Source: Streptomyces sp. ISL-87 (GTDB lineage Bacteria; Actinomycetota; Actinomycetes; Streptomycetales; Streptomycetaceae). Taken from it: 64,000 nt of DNA. The notes beneath the pieces are model-generated. The model was not told where the DNA came from and ran no database searches. It worked only from the letters and a program-made list of their open reading frames with translations. Position numbers and translations under genes: made by a program. Positions 40,467-49,739 of this stretch are shown one piece after another. How positions within the stretch are numbered: the stretch's first letter is position 1; each line of letters starts with the position of its first letter. The stretch spans positions 1 through 64,000 of the forward strand of contig NZ_JAGGOY010000070.1 of NCBI RefSeq assembly GCF_018614095.1, written 5' to 3'.

Positions 40467-43400
40467 TCATCCCCCCGACTTGTAACTCCCCGTGGCCTGT
40501 TCGAAGACCTCGGTGACCTTGTCCTGCTCGTCCTCCGGGCCCGTGACCATGACGACGTGGTAGCTGTTCCCGAGCGCGACGACGAAGTTGCGGGCGAAGA
40601 CGCTGCGGCCGTTGGCATCGTGCCAGGTGTACCTGCCGGTGACGCGGAGTTGCTGGCCGACCGTGGTGGACTTGATGTCCCCGCTGGTGGTCCAGGTGGA
40701 GTTGCGATAGGCGTTCAACTCCGGCTCCTTGTCCTTCTGGTACGTCAGCGGGTCCGGGTTGCCGTCCACCTTGTCCCGGCCGGGAACGACGGTCAGGGTG
40801 AACGCCCCGTCGGTGTACCGCACCTGGCCGGCCTCGTTGACGCCGTGGCGCTCCCAGCCGCTCGGGGCGGCGACCTCGAAGTGCTCCGGGTCCTGCTGGA
40901 TGGTGTAGCCGGGCGGGGCGGTCTGCGGGGCCGGCTGCGAGGCGGGCTTGGACTGCGGTGTCCCGCTGGGCGTTTCGGCACTGGGAGCGGGACTCTTCGG
41001 GGCGGGCGCCTGTGACTGCTTCGGCTCCGGCCTGGCGGTGTTCTGCTCCTGGGACTCCCCGGACCGGGGCATGAAGAGCATCGCGTACGCCACCACCCCG
41101 GCGAGCAGGACCAGCACCCCGACGAGCAGGGTCCGCCCGAGGCTACGGGGGGCGCGGGCGGGGGCGGGGTTGCGGTGCCGCCCGTGCAGATCGCCGCGCC
41201 GCCGTACGACGGGCAGCCGCGCGGGATCCGGCTCCGCCATCGGGAGCACGCCGAAACCGGCGTCCGGCTCGGGAGCGGACCGCACGAGGGACCGCAGCCA
41301 GCCGCGGAGTTCCTCGAAGTCGGGGCGCTCGGTGGGGTCCTGGCGCAGCAGCGACTCCACGACGGGGCGCAGCGGACCGCACTCCTCGGCAAAGGCGGGG
41401 GGCTCGGCGCACACCATCTCGACGAGCTCGGTGACACTGTCCTCGGGGTACGGGGCGTGCCCCTGCACGGCGCGGTACAGCAGCGCGCCGAGCGCCCAGA
41501 GGTCGGTGGAGGGCCCGACGGGCGCCGCCAACTGCCAATGCCCGTGCACGGGCCCGGCCTGCTCGGGCGCCCACCGCTCGGTCACGGCCCCGACGACCGC
41601 CATCCGCGTCTGCCGCGCCCGCTCGGCATCCAACCCACTCCGCGGCCCCCCACCCGACGCCTGCGGCCCGCCGGAACGGAAGTCCACCTGGCCCTGCGGC
41701 TGCCCCTGCGGCTGCGCCTGGCCAGGACGGAGAAACCCGGCCGCGTCGGGGGCCTCGCCCCCCTGCGCCTGCGCCTGCCTCGACTGGAACGTGCCCTCAG
41801 CCTGCGGCTGCCCAGGACGAGGGCTGGCCTGCCCTCGCGGCTGCGCCTGGCCCAGCCCCGACTGGAACGTACCGTCGGACTGCGGTCGGCCGGAACGGAG
41901 TTCGGGCTGGCCCTGCGGCTGCGCCTGGCCGGGACGGAGATACCCGGCCGTGTCGGGGGCCCCGGGATGGACGGGGTCGACGTACTGCGCCGGGTCCGGG
42001 GCTTCGGCCTGGTGGTAGCCCTGGGGCAGGGCGAGTTGCGCGGGCAGGGCCGGGCGGGCCGGCGGCGACGCGGGCGCCGCCTCGGACGGCTCCGGCTCCA
42101 ACTCCGACTCCGGCCCCGGCCCCGGCTCCGACTCCGGCCCCGGCTCCGACTCCGGCCCCGGCAACGCCTGACGGCGTGGTGTGACACCGTGCCAGGCCGC
42201 GGCGGGGGCGGACCGGGCATCGGGTCCGCCATACGGGTACGAGTAGCCCTCGGGGAGGTTCGACCCCTCGGGCCGCGGTTCCGGCGCGGGAACGTCCCCG
42301 GCCTTGCGCTGCTCGGTGACCCGGGCGGCGGCAGCCTGCGCCCCGGCCCGGTACGCGGCGATGGCTCCGGCGCGCGCGGCGGCCTTGAGGTCGGGCTGCT
42401 CCTCCGGACGCCCGGGGGTGATGTGGTCCGAGTACCGCGGCCCGGTGTCGTACCCCGGCGCCACCAACGGCGCATAACTGCCCGCCCCGGTCTCCCTGAC
42501 GGCCGACCCCGCCCCGGCGCTGCCACCGGCACCGGCACCCTGCCCAGCACCGGATTCCCGACCAGGCCCCTGGCCGTAACCCAGCCCGGCGTCATAGTCG
42601 CCATCCACGCTGGAGTCCCAGTCAGGCCCCTGGTCATAACCCAGCGCGGCCCCGTGGCCGCCGGCCACCGCCTCGGACGCGTGGGGACCGCCCCAGCCGC
42701 CCTCCGCGCCCGCGACCTCCGCACCGGCCGAGCCCGGCCCCACGGCCCCTCGTACAGCCAGCCCCGAACCGGCGGAGCCACCCGCACCGGTGTCCCGGCC
42801 AAGCCCCTGGTCGTATCCGCCACGGGCGTCCAGGCCCGGCCCGTTCATCCCCGCAGCGGGGTTCGTGCCGGTCCAGCCCGCGGCCGCCCCTGAGCCGGAC
42901 CCCGCGTCAGCAGACCCGGCGGGCCCCCGTACAGCCAGCCCCGAACCCGCGGAGCCACCCGCGGAGATGCCCGGCGTGCCCCATTCCCCCGCAGCGGTGG
43001 AGCCGATGGGATCCGGGACCGGGTCGTAGCCGCACAAGGCCTCTTCCGCGGCGCCTGCCGCCAGGCCTGTCAGGACCACCCGACCGTCATCGCATATCAA
43101 CACCGTCCGGACGGTGATGTTCCGGTGCGTCCAGCCATGCGCATGCAACACACGCAGCGCGGTCAGCACATCCGCCGCCACCTCCGCCGCGCGGTAAGGG
43201 CTCAGCGGCTCATCGGCGATCAGCGCGGCCAGCGGCCTGGCCGGGACCAGTTCGCTCACTATCCACAGCGACCCGCCCTCCGCGAACACGTCGAAGACCT
43301 GGTCCAGCCGCGGATGGTCCGGCACGGACGCGGCCGCCTGCGCGGCGGCGATCGCCCGGCGCACGGCCGGCAGATCCCCCGCCGAGCGCCGCCCGGCCGA

Positions 43401-43625
43401 GCCGCGCCCGGCCGAGCCCCGGACAGCCGGGCCGCGGTCAGCGGGAACGGCCGGGCCGTCCAGTAGTTCCGCGTCCACGACTTCCGGCAACGGCACCTGC
43501 CGTACCAGGACTTCCTGCCCGCTGCGCGTGTCGAAGGCCCGGGTCTCCGTCAGCTCGTACTCGTCCGACGGAGGCAACGGCAGACGGTACCGGTCGGCCA
43601 GGATCCGGCCCGCGTAGTCCTCCAC
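40467..43625 (-). CDS. membrane pseudokinase with a large internal disordered insert
   Basis: A 1052-residue kinase-fold protein that lacks catalytic residues. The N-lobe begins ADRYRLPLPPSDEYELT. The beta-3 Lys is replaced by R42 (EVLVRQV), HRDxKPxN becomes HRNITVRTV (167-175), and DFG becomes TGL (186-188). From about 195 to 675 a low-complexity Gly/Ala/Pro/Ser/Gln insert with repeated GSAGSGLAVRG and GQPQGQ motifs separates the two lobes. The C-lobe resumes with a retained APEQ (686-689) and STDLWALGALLYRAV. A membrane helix (831-850) and an extracellular domain follow. A scaffold or allosteric partner of the neighbouring active kinases is likely. Confidence 0.93.
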   Translation of the reverse strand: MEDYAGRILADRYRLPLPPSDEYELTETRAFDTRSGQEVLVRQVPLPEVVDAELLDGPAVPADRGPAVRGSAGRGSAGRRSAGDLPAVRRAIAAAQAAASVPDHPRLDQVFDVFAEGGSLWIVSELVPARPLAALIADEPLSPYRAAEVAADVLTALRVLHAHGWTHRNITVRTVLICDDGRVVLTGLAAGAAEEALCGYDPVPDPIGSTAAGEWGTPGISAGGSAGSGLAVRGPAGSADAGSGSGAAAGWTGTNPAAGMNGPGLDARGGYDQGLGRDTGAGGSAGSGLAVRGAVGPGSAGAEVAGAEGGWGGPHASEAVAGGHGAALGYDQGPDWDSSVDGDYDAGLGYGQGPGRESGAGQGAGAGGSAGAGSAVRETGAGSYAPLVAPGYDTGPRYSDHITPGRPEEQPDLKAAARAGAIAAYRAGAQAAAARVTEQRKAGDVPAPEPRPEGSNLPEGYSYPYGGPDARSAPAAAWHGVTPRRQALPGPESEPGPESEPGPGPESELEPEPSEAAPASPPARPALPAQLALPQGYHQAEAPDPAQYVDPVHPGAPDTAGYLRPGQAQPQGQPELRSGRPQSDGTFQSGLGQAQPRGQASPRPGQPQAEGTFQSRQAQAQGGEAPDAAGFLRPGQAQPQGQPQGQVDFRSGGPQASGGGPRSGLDAERARQTRMAVVGAVTERWAPEQAGPVHGHWQLAAPVGPSTDLWALGALLYRAVQGHAPYPEDSVTELVEMVCAEPPAFAEECGPLRPVVESLLRQDPTERPDFEELRGWLRSLVRSAPEPDAGFGVLPMAEPDPARLPVVRRRGDLHGRHRNPAPARAPRSLGRTLLVGVLVLLAGVVAYAMLFMPRSGESQEQNTARPEPKQSQAPAPKSPAPSAETPSGTPQSKPASQPAPQTAPPGYTIQQDPEHFEVAAPSGWERHGVNEAGQVRYTDGAFTLTVVPGRDKVDGNPDPLTYQKDKEPELNAYRNSTWTTSGDIKSTTVGQQLRVTGRYTWHDANGRSVFARNFVVALGNSYHVVMVTGPEDEQDKVTEVFEQATGSYKSGG

Positions 43626-43739
43626 ATCGCCTCCCCCGAGTGCGGTGGGCCCCCCATGGCCCCGCTGACACGATACGTCGCCCGGGCCGCCCGCGTCCCG
43701 GGCCTGACAAGGCCCGTACGGGGGATACGGGGAACCGGC

Positions 43740-46262
43740 TCAGTCCAGCGGCTGGAAGGTGTCGAACGCCGTCTTGCGCATCTGCGTGCACTCCGCGCCG
43801 TCCCACTGGTCGGCGGCGCAGCTGATCATGATGGCGTAGCCGTGCTTCGCGTCCACCTTGAAGCCGCGGTTGAGCACCCGGACCTTGATGCCCTTCTGCT
43901 CCCGCTCAAACTCCCAGTCAGCGACGGTCGGGTAGCCCCGGTAATCCACCACGTCGAGCCCGATCAGGTGGTAGCTCTTGCTGCTGCCCGCCACCGCCGG
44001 GGCCAGCGCGGCCCACGCGGCGCGCGCGTCGTCGCGCGGTTTCTTGTTGAAGTCGACCTGTATACGCGGGAACCCGCCGTCGCGGCTGTATATCGCGCCG
44101 GAGTTCTCACCCGCGGTGTCGGTCTGGTGGAACCCCTCGGGCATGGCCATGGAGAAGTGGTACCGAGGGTCCGTCACCAGGACGTACCCGGCCGGGAGTC
44201 CGGCTATCGGGTTCCCCGGGCTGGCGCCCTGGCCCTGGCTCTCGCCCTGGCCCTGGTCCTGCCCCTGGCTCTGCTGCCCGCTCGGCGTCTGGCCCTGGCT
44301 CGGCTGTGTGTCGCCGCCCTTGCCGCCGTCCTTGCCGGTGGACGCGCCGCCCTTCGCGGATCCGTTGGCGGACCCGCCCGGGGACGGACTGCCGGACACG
44401 GTCGGGCCGGGGCCGCCCTTGCCCTCGTTCTTGCGGCCGCCGCCGTCGTCGCCGCTGAACGCGTAGACGACCAGCGAGCCGATCGCCGCCAGCACCACGA
44501 GCGCGCCGGCGATGGCGAGCGCGATGGTGCGACGCGGCATCACATCGGTCAGCGGAGCCGCGACCGGCGCGGGCCGGGCCGACGCGGCCGGGGCCTCGGC
44601 CGCCGAGGCCGCTGCCACCGCCGCGGCCTTGCGGGCGGCCTTCAGCGCCGCACGGGCCCGCTCCCGCTGCTCGCGCTCCCGCCGCTCGCGCTCCTTCTTC
44701 TCGGCCTTCTCCGCCTGCGCGGCGGCCTTCTCCGCGGCGGCCTTCTCCGCGGCCTGCTCGACGGCCTGCTTGGCCTCGACGAGCGAGATCTGCCGGGTCT
44801 CCTCGGCGGACGGGGTCGGCTCCGGAGCCGGGACGGCCTCGGGGGCGTTGATCACCGCGGTGAGCATCGCCCGCGCCCGCGCGTCGTCGAGCCGCCGGGC
44901 CGGGTCCTTGGCCAGCAGGCCGTAGATGACCTCGGTCAGCGGACCGGCGTTCTTGGGCGGGTCCACCGGCTCGGTCATCACCGCGGTGAGGGTGGCGAGC
45001 GCGGACCCCTTGTCGTAGGGGGGCACACCCTCGACGGCGGCGTACAGCAGCCCGCCGAGCGACCACATGTCGGCGGGCGGGCCGGGCCGCTGGCCGCGGG
45101 CGCGCTCGGGGGAGATGTACGAGGGGGCGCCGACGAGCATGCCGGTGGAGGTGACGGAGGGGTCGCCCTCGACCTGCGCGATGCCGAAGTCGGTGAGGAC
45201 GACACGGCCGTTGTCGGCGATGAGCACGTTGGAGGGCTTCACATCGCGGTGCAGGATGCCCTGGCCGTGCGCGGCACGGAGTACGTCGAGCACCGCGAGC
45301 CCGACCTCGGCGGCGCGGCGGGGCGTCAGCGGGCCGCGCTCCCGTACGAATTCGGCGAGCGATGGCCCTTCGATGAGCTCCATGACGATCCACGGGCGGC
45401 CGTCTTCGTCGACGACGTCATAGACCGTGACGGCGCCGCCGCTGCGGATACGCGCGATGGCCTTGGCCTCGCGGAGGGTACGGGTGATCAGCCGGCGCTT
45501 CTCGTCCTCGTCGACCCCGGTGCTGAAGCGGAGCTCCTTGACGGCGACCGTCCGGCCGAGGGTTTCGTCCTGGGCCCGCCACACGGTGCCCATGCCGCCC
45601 TTGCCGAGCACGGACCCGAGCCGGTACCGCCCCGCGAGCAACCGCCCCTTGTCCTGGCCGTCCCCGGCCGCCTTGGCCGCCGCAGCCTTGGCCTTCACCT
45701 CGGCGGCCATGGCGTCCGCCTTCTCGGTCACCGGATTAACGGGCTTCGCGTCCTCCGCCCCGGCCGGCACACCCTTGCCCAGCACCGCCTTCGCCGCAGC
45801 AGGCGCGGAATCCCCGGCCCCCGCAGCCGCCTTCGCGGACGTGTCCTTGCCCAGCACAGCCTTCGCCGCCGCAGGCTTGGCATCCTCAGGCGCAGCCTCG
45901 GCCTCCGCCGTCGCAGCCGCGTCCTTGCTCAGCACCGTCTTCGCCGCAGCAGGCTTGGCATCCTCAGGCTGGACAGACGTCTTCGCCACAACCGGCTTGG
46001 CATTCTCAGGCTGGGCAGGCGTCTTCGCCGCAGCAGGCTTGGCGTCCTCACCCTGGACAGGCGTCTCTGCGGCCGCAGGCTTCGCATCCTCAGGCGCAGC
46101 CTCAGCGGGCTGCGCCCCACCCTGCTGCGCCGCAGGCGACTCGGCAGGCGACTCGGCAGGCGACTCGCCAGACGACTCCGGCTCCGCCGACACAGGCTTG
46201 GCCCGGTCCTGCGTCGCCGCAGGCGACTCGGCAGGCGACTCGGTGTGCTCCGGCTTCGACAT
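43740..46262 (-). CDS. membrane Ser/Thr protein kinase with repeat-rich N-terminal tail
   Basis: An 840-residue active-type kinase. The first ~200 residues are a disordered tail built from repeats such as EDAKPAAAKAVLGKD (about five copies), acidic at first and then Ala/Lys-rich. The kinase domain follows: Gly loop LGKGGMGTVW (219-228), K242, HRDVKPSN (338-345), DFG (358-360) and GAPSYISPER. A Lys/Glu/Arg-rich coiled-coil linker (490-550), one membrane helix (about 579-603) and an extracellular domain (YVLVTDPRYHFSMAMPEGF) end the protein. An N-terminal tail before a Hanks kinase is unusual. The ATG at 46262 has AGAGGGG upstream; an open frame beyond is a shadow. Confidence 0.94.
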   Translation of the reverse strand: MSKPEHTESPAESPAATQDRAKPVSAEPESSGESPAESPAESPAAQQGGAQPAEAAPEDAKPAAAETPVQGEDAKPAAAKTPAQPENAKPVVAKTSVQPEDAKPAAAKTVLSKDAAATAEAEAAPEDAKPAAAKAVLGKDTSAKAAAGAGDSAPAAAKAVLGKGVPAGAEDAKPVNPVTEKADAMAAEVKAKAAAAKAAGDGQDKGRLLAGRYRLGSVLGKGGMGTVWRAQDETLGRTVAVKELRFSTGVDEDEKRRLITRTLREAKAIARIRSGGAVTVYDVVDEDGRPWIVMELIEGPSLAEFVRERGPLTPRRAAEVGLAVLDVLRAAHGQGILHRDVKPSNVLIADNGRVVLTDFGIAQVEGDPSVTSTGMLVGAPSYISPERARGQRPGPPADMWSLGGLLYAAVEGVPPYDKGSALATLTAVMTEPVDPPKNAGPLTEVIYGLLAKDPARRLDDARARAMLTAVINAPEAVPAPEPTPSAEETRQISLVEAKQAVEQAAEKAAAEKAAAQAEKAEKKERERREREQRERARAALKAARKAAAVAAASAAEAPAASARPAPVAAPLTDVMPRRTIALAIAGALVVLAAIGSLVVYAFSGDDGGGRKNEGKGGPGPTVSGSPSPGGSANGSAKGGASTGKDGGKGGDTQPSQGQTPSGQQSQGQDQGQGESQGQGASPGNPIAGLPAGYVLVTDPRYHFSMAMPEGFHQTDTAGENSGAIYSRDGGFPRIQVDFNKKPRDDARAAWAALAPAVAGSSKSYHLIGLDVVDYRGYPTVADWEFEREQKGIKVRVLNRGFKVDAKHGYAIMISCAADQWDGAECTQMRKTAFDTFQPLD

Positions 46263-46429
46263 GCGTCCCCTCTGCGATCGTGCCGGCTGCTCCGGCAGCC
46301 GCCGGGGTTTCCGGTGGTCCGCCCCGGCAGAACCCGCGCGGTAACCCGCCCCGGCAGAACCCTCATTGTTCCTCACTCCGCAACGGACGGGAGCCCCGGG
46401 TCCGCGGTTCCCCCCTTCACATCCCGGAG

Positions 46430-48136
46430 TTACAACGGAACGATGTCGGGCGCCCCCAGCCGCGCCGCGTCCGCCGTCTGGTCGTCCGGCTGGCGCTGCG
46501 ACTCGCGCTCCGCCTGCACCCGCTTTTCGTAGTGCTCCACCTCCTTCTCGATCTGCTGTTTGTCCCACCCCAGCACCGGAGCCATCAGCTCCGCGCACTC
46601 CCGCGCCGACCGCGTTCCCCGGTCGAACGTCTCGATCGAGATCCGCGTCCGCCGCGTCAGTACGTCGTCCAGATGCCGCGCCCCCTCGTGCGAGGCCGCG
46701 TACACGACCTCCGCCCGCAGATAGTCGTCGGCGCCCGACAACGGCTCGGCCAGCGACGCGTCCGCCGCGATCAGCTCCAGCAGTTCCTCCGTCAGCGCTC
46801 CGTACCGGTTCAACAGGTGCTCCACCCGCGCCACATGAAGCCCCGTCCGCGCCGCGATCCTCGCCCGCCCGTTCCACAGCGCCCGGTATCCCTCCGCCCC
46901 GGCCAGCGGCACATCCTCCGTCACACACTCGGCCACCCGCTGGTCCAGCCCGTGCACCGCCTCGTCCACCGCGTCCTTCGCCATGACCCGGTACGTCGTG
47001 TACTTGCCGCCCGCCACCACCACCAGGCCCGGCACCGGGTGGGCCACCGTGTGCTCCCGCGAGAGCTTGCTCGTCGCGTCCGACTCACCGGCCAGCAGCG
47101 GCCGCAGGCCCGCGTACACCCCCTGGACGTCATCGCGCGTGAGCGGCACCGCCAGTACCGAGTTCACGTGCTCCAGCAGATAGTCGATGTCCGCGCTCGA
47201 CGCCGCCGGATGCGCCTTGTCCAGGTCCCACTCTGTGTCCGTGGTCCCCACGATCCAGTGCCGCCCCCAGGGGATGACGAACAGCACCGACTTCTCCGTC
47301 CGCAGGATCAGTCCCGTCGAGGAGTGGATCCGGTCCTTCGGGACGACCAGGTGGATGCCCTTCGACGCCCGCACGTGGAACTGCCCCCGCTCCCCGATCA
47401 GCGCCTGCGTGTCGTCCGTCCACACCCCCGTCGCGTTCACGATCTGCTTCGCGCGGATCTCGTACGACCCGCCCCCCTCCATGTCCCGCACCTGCGCGCC
47501 CACCACCCGCTCGCCCTCGCGCAGGAAGCCGACCACTCTCGCCCGGTTGGCGCAGTGCGCCCCGTACGCGGCGGCCGTCCGGACGAGCGTGGCGACGTAG
47601 CGCGCATCGTCCATCTGGGCGTCGTAGTACTGCAGGGCCCCCACCAGAGCGTCCTTGCGCAGCGCCGGCGCCACCCGCAGGGCCCGCTTGCGCGACAGGT
47701 GCCGGTGCACCGGCAGCCCGCGCCCGTGCCCGCTGGACACCGACATCGCGTCGTACAGCGCGACGCCCGAGCCCGCGTAGAACCGCTCCCACCCCTTGTG
47801 CTGCAACGGGTACAGGAACGGCACCGGCTTCACCAGGTGCGGAGCCAGCCGCCCCAGCAGCAGGCCCCGCTCCTTCAGCGCCTCCCGTACGAGGGCGAAG
47901 TCGAGCATCTCCAGATACCGCAGCCCGCCGTGGATCAGCTTGCTCGACCGGCTGGAGGTGCCCGACGCCCAGTCCCGTGCCTCCACCAGGCCGGTCGACA
48001 GCCCTCTGGTCACGGCATCGAGCGCGATGCCGGCTCCCACCACGCCCGCGCCCACGACCAGCACGTCCAGTTCCCGCTCGGCCATCCGGGCGAGCGCCTC
48101 GGCGCGCTGCACCGGTCCCAGTGTCGCTGTCCTCAC
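46430..48136 (-). CDS. glpD: glycerol-3-phosphate dehydrogenase (FAD, aerobic)
   Basis: A 568-residue membrane-associated flavoenzyme oxidising glycerol 3-phosphate to dihydroxyacetone phosphate and passing electrons to quinone. The N-terminal FAD fingerprint LDVLVVGAGVVGAGIALDAV is intact, followed by GTSSRSSKLIHGGLRYLEML and, later, GVYAGLRPLL and TSKLSREHTV. The C-terminal DAO_C region has the usual RTRISIETFDRG. The start at 48136 was kept; ATG at 48079 is less likely because the FAD motif would be cut near its beginning. No glpF or glpK is adjacent. Confidence 0.97.
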   Translation of the reverse strand: MRTATLGPVQRAEALARMAERELDVLVVGAGVVGAGIALDAVTRGLSTGLVEARDWASGTSSRSSKLIHGGLRYLEMLDFALVREALKERGLLLGRLAPHLVKPVPFLYPLQHKGWERFYAGSGVALYDAMSVSSGHGRGLPVHRHLSRKRALRVAPALRKDALVGALQYYDAQMDDARYVATLVRTAAAYGAHCANRARVVGFLREGERVVGAQVRDMEGGGSYEIRAKQIVNATGVWTDDTQALIGERGQFHVRASKGIHLVVPKDRIHSSTGLILRTEKSVLFVIPWGRHWIVGTTDTEWDLDKAHPAASSADIDYLLEHVNSVLAVPLTRDDVQGVYAGLRPLLAGESDATSKLSREHTVAHPVPGLVVVAGGKYTTYRVMAKDAVDEAVHGLDQRVAECVTEDVPLAGAEGYRALWNGRARIAARTGLHVARVEHLLNRYGALTEELLELIAADASLAEPLSGADDYLRAEVVYAASHEGARHLDDVLTRRTRISIETFDRGTRSARECAELMAPVLGWDKQQIEKEVEHYEKRVQAERESQRQPDDQTADAARLGAPDIVPL

Positions 48137-48390
48137 GGCTGCCTCCCGTTGGTGCGGGGGATCCCCGCGTCGTGCGGGTGATCCCGCTCACATCCCCCGC
48201 ACACGATTCTGACCGGCCGCACCGACATCAGCCACCGCCTGTGGACAACACAACGGTGGCCGACATCCTGCAATGCGACATATCTGTCATATATACGCCT
48301 AGTCTGACATAGCGCCAGCTCCCTCTGTCCACAGGATTTGCGCGCACCGCCCCCTCATGCATGTCAGGGAAAGGGAAGGGACGGCACCCC
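48137..48390. promoter_or_regulatory. AT-rich divergent promoter region of glpD and the dehydrogenase
   Basis: Within this 254-base gap, positions 48271-48312 are strikingly AT-rich for this genome. They contain GACATATCTGTC (48277-48288) and TCTGACATA (48303-48311), related TGACA/TGTCA half-sites, around TATATACGCC. This is a plausible operator/promoter for glpD or for the divergent gene. No known operator consensus was matched. Confidence 0.45.
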
Positions 48391-49620
48391 ATGCCCGCAG
48401 ATCTCGCCGTCATCGGACTCGGCCACCTCGGCCTCCCACTCGCCCAGGCGGCCGTCGCCGCCAGAATCGAGACCGTCGGTTACGACAGCGGTCCTTCCAC
48501 GGACAGCACCCTCACCGCCGCCGAGATCCGCCGCATGTCGGCGGCCGGCTTCCGGGTCACCACCAACCCCGCCGAACTCGGCCGGGTCCGCACCGCCGTC
48601 ATCTGCGCCCCCACCCAGCTCGGCGCCGACCGCGCGCTCGACCTGTCGGCCGTCGGCGAGGCCGGCCACACCCTCGCCGCCCGGCTCCGTCCGCACACCA
48701 CGGTCATCCTGGAGTCCGCCGCCCACCCGGGCGTCACCGAGGACTACCTGCGCCCCATCCTCGAATCGGGCTCCGGTCTGCGCGCCGGCCGGGACTTCCA
48801 CCTGGCCTACTCCCCCAGCCGCCTCGACCCCGGCAACCGGACGCACGGCATCTCCAATACCCCCAAGGTGATCGGCGGCCTCACCCCCGCCTGCACCGAG
48901 TCGGCGCACGCCTTCTACGCCCGCCTCACCGACAAGGTGGTCCGGGCCCGCGGCCTGCGCGAGGCGGAGACCGTCCAGCTCCTCGAAACCAACTACCGGC
49001 ACGTCAACATCGCCCTCATGAACGAGATGGCCGTGCTCTGCCACGACCTCGGCGTCGACCTGTGGGACGTCATCCGCTGCGCCGAGACCAAGCCCTACGG
49101 GTTCCAGGCCTTCCGCCCCGGCCCCGGCGTCGGCGGACACGGCGTCCCCCTCGACCCCAACTACCTCCCCCACACCACCCGCACCCCCGGCCACCCGCTG
49201 CGCATGGTCGGCCTCGCGCAGGAGATCAACAACCGGATGCCGCAGTACGTCATCCAGCGTTCCGCCACCCTGCTGAACGAGCACGGCAAATCCGCCCGCG
49301 GCGCACGCGTCCTCCTCCTGGGCGTCACGTACAAGCCCGACCTCGCCGACCAGGAGGGCTCCCCCGCCCGCGAGATCGCAAGCCGGCTCATCGACCTGGG
49401 CGCGCTGATCAGCTACCACGACCCCTACATCGCCGGCTGGCGCGTCCGGGACCAGCCCGTCCCCCGCGCCGAATCGCTGTACGAGGCCGCCGCCAACGCC
49501 GACCTGACGATCCTCCTCCAGCACCACCGCACCTACGACCTCCAAGGCCTGGCGGTAAAGGCCCAGCTCCTCCTGGACACCCGCGGCGCCAGCCCGGCGG
49601 GCGCGGCACACCGGCTCTGA
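48391..49620 (+). CDS. UDP-glucose/ManNAc dehydrogenase-family protein lacking catalytic residues
   Basis: A 409-residue homologue of UDP-N-acetylmannosamine/UDP-glucose dehydrogenases. The N-terminal NAD domain is IGLGHLGLPLA, and the central helix is NYRHVNIALMNEMAVLCHDL. In active enzymes, a Lys and an Asn precede this helix, and GPGVGGHC carries the nucleophilic Cys. Here the Lys is Gln and the Asn is Thr in my alignment by eye, and the Cys is G251 (PGVGGHGVPLDP). The C-terminal NAD/UDP domain (LGVTYKPDLADQEGSPAREI) is intact. It could be a binding-only paralogue, or an enzyme with another mechanism. The ATG at 48391 follows GGGAAGGGA; no sugar-synthesis cluster surrounds it. Confidence 0.88.
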   Translation: MPADLAVIGLGHLGLPLAQAAVAARIETVGYDSGPSTDSTLTAAEIRRMSAAGFRVTTNPAELGRVRTAVICAPTQLGADRALDLSAVGEAGHTLAARLRPHTTVILESAAHPGVTEDYLRPILESGSGLRAGRDFHLAYSPSRLDPGNRTHGISNTPKVIGGLTPACTESAHAFYARLTDKVVRARGLREAETVQLLETNYRHVNIALMNEMAVLCHDLGVDLWDVIRCAETKPYGFQAFRPGPGVGGHGVPLDPNYLPHTTRTPGHPLRMVGLAQEINNRMPQYVIQRSATLLNEHGKSARGARVLLLGVTYKPDLADQEGSPAREIASRLIDLGALISYHDPYIAGWRVRDQPVPRAESLYEAAANADLTILLQHHRTYDLQGLAVKAQLLLDTRGASPAGAAHRL

Positions 49621-49739
49621 CCTGCCTCGAAATCCCCCTTGGGACGCCGCGGACGACTGCTAACCTGCGGCGACTTATCTCGCACATACGTCCTCACCAC
49701 GGACATGCGTACACCTGAATCCCTGGGGGGGATTTCTCC

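Noticed and set aside
43656..46532. Long plus-strand open frame antisense to the third kinase.
   Set aside because: Low-complexity Arg/Gly/Leu translation and no homology pattern; it mirrors the kinase coding frame.
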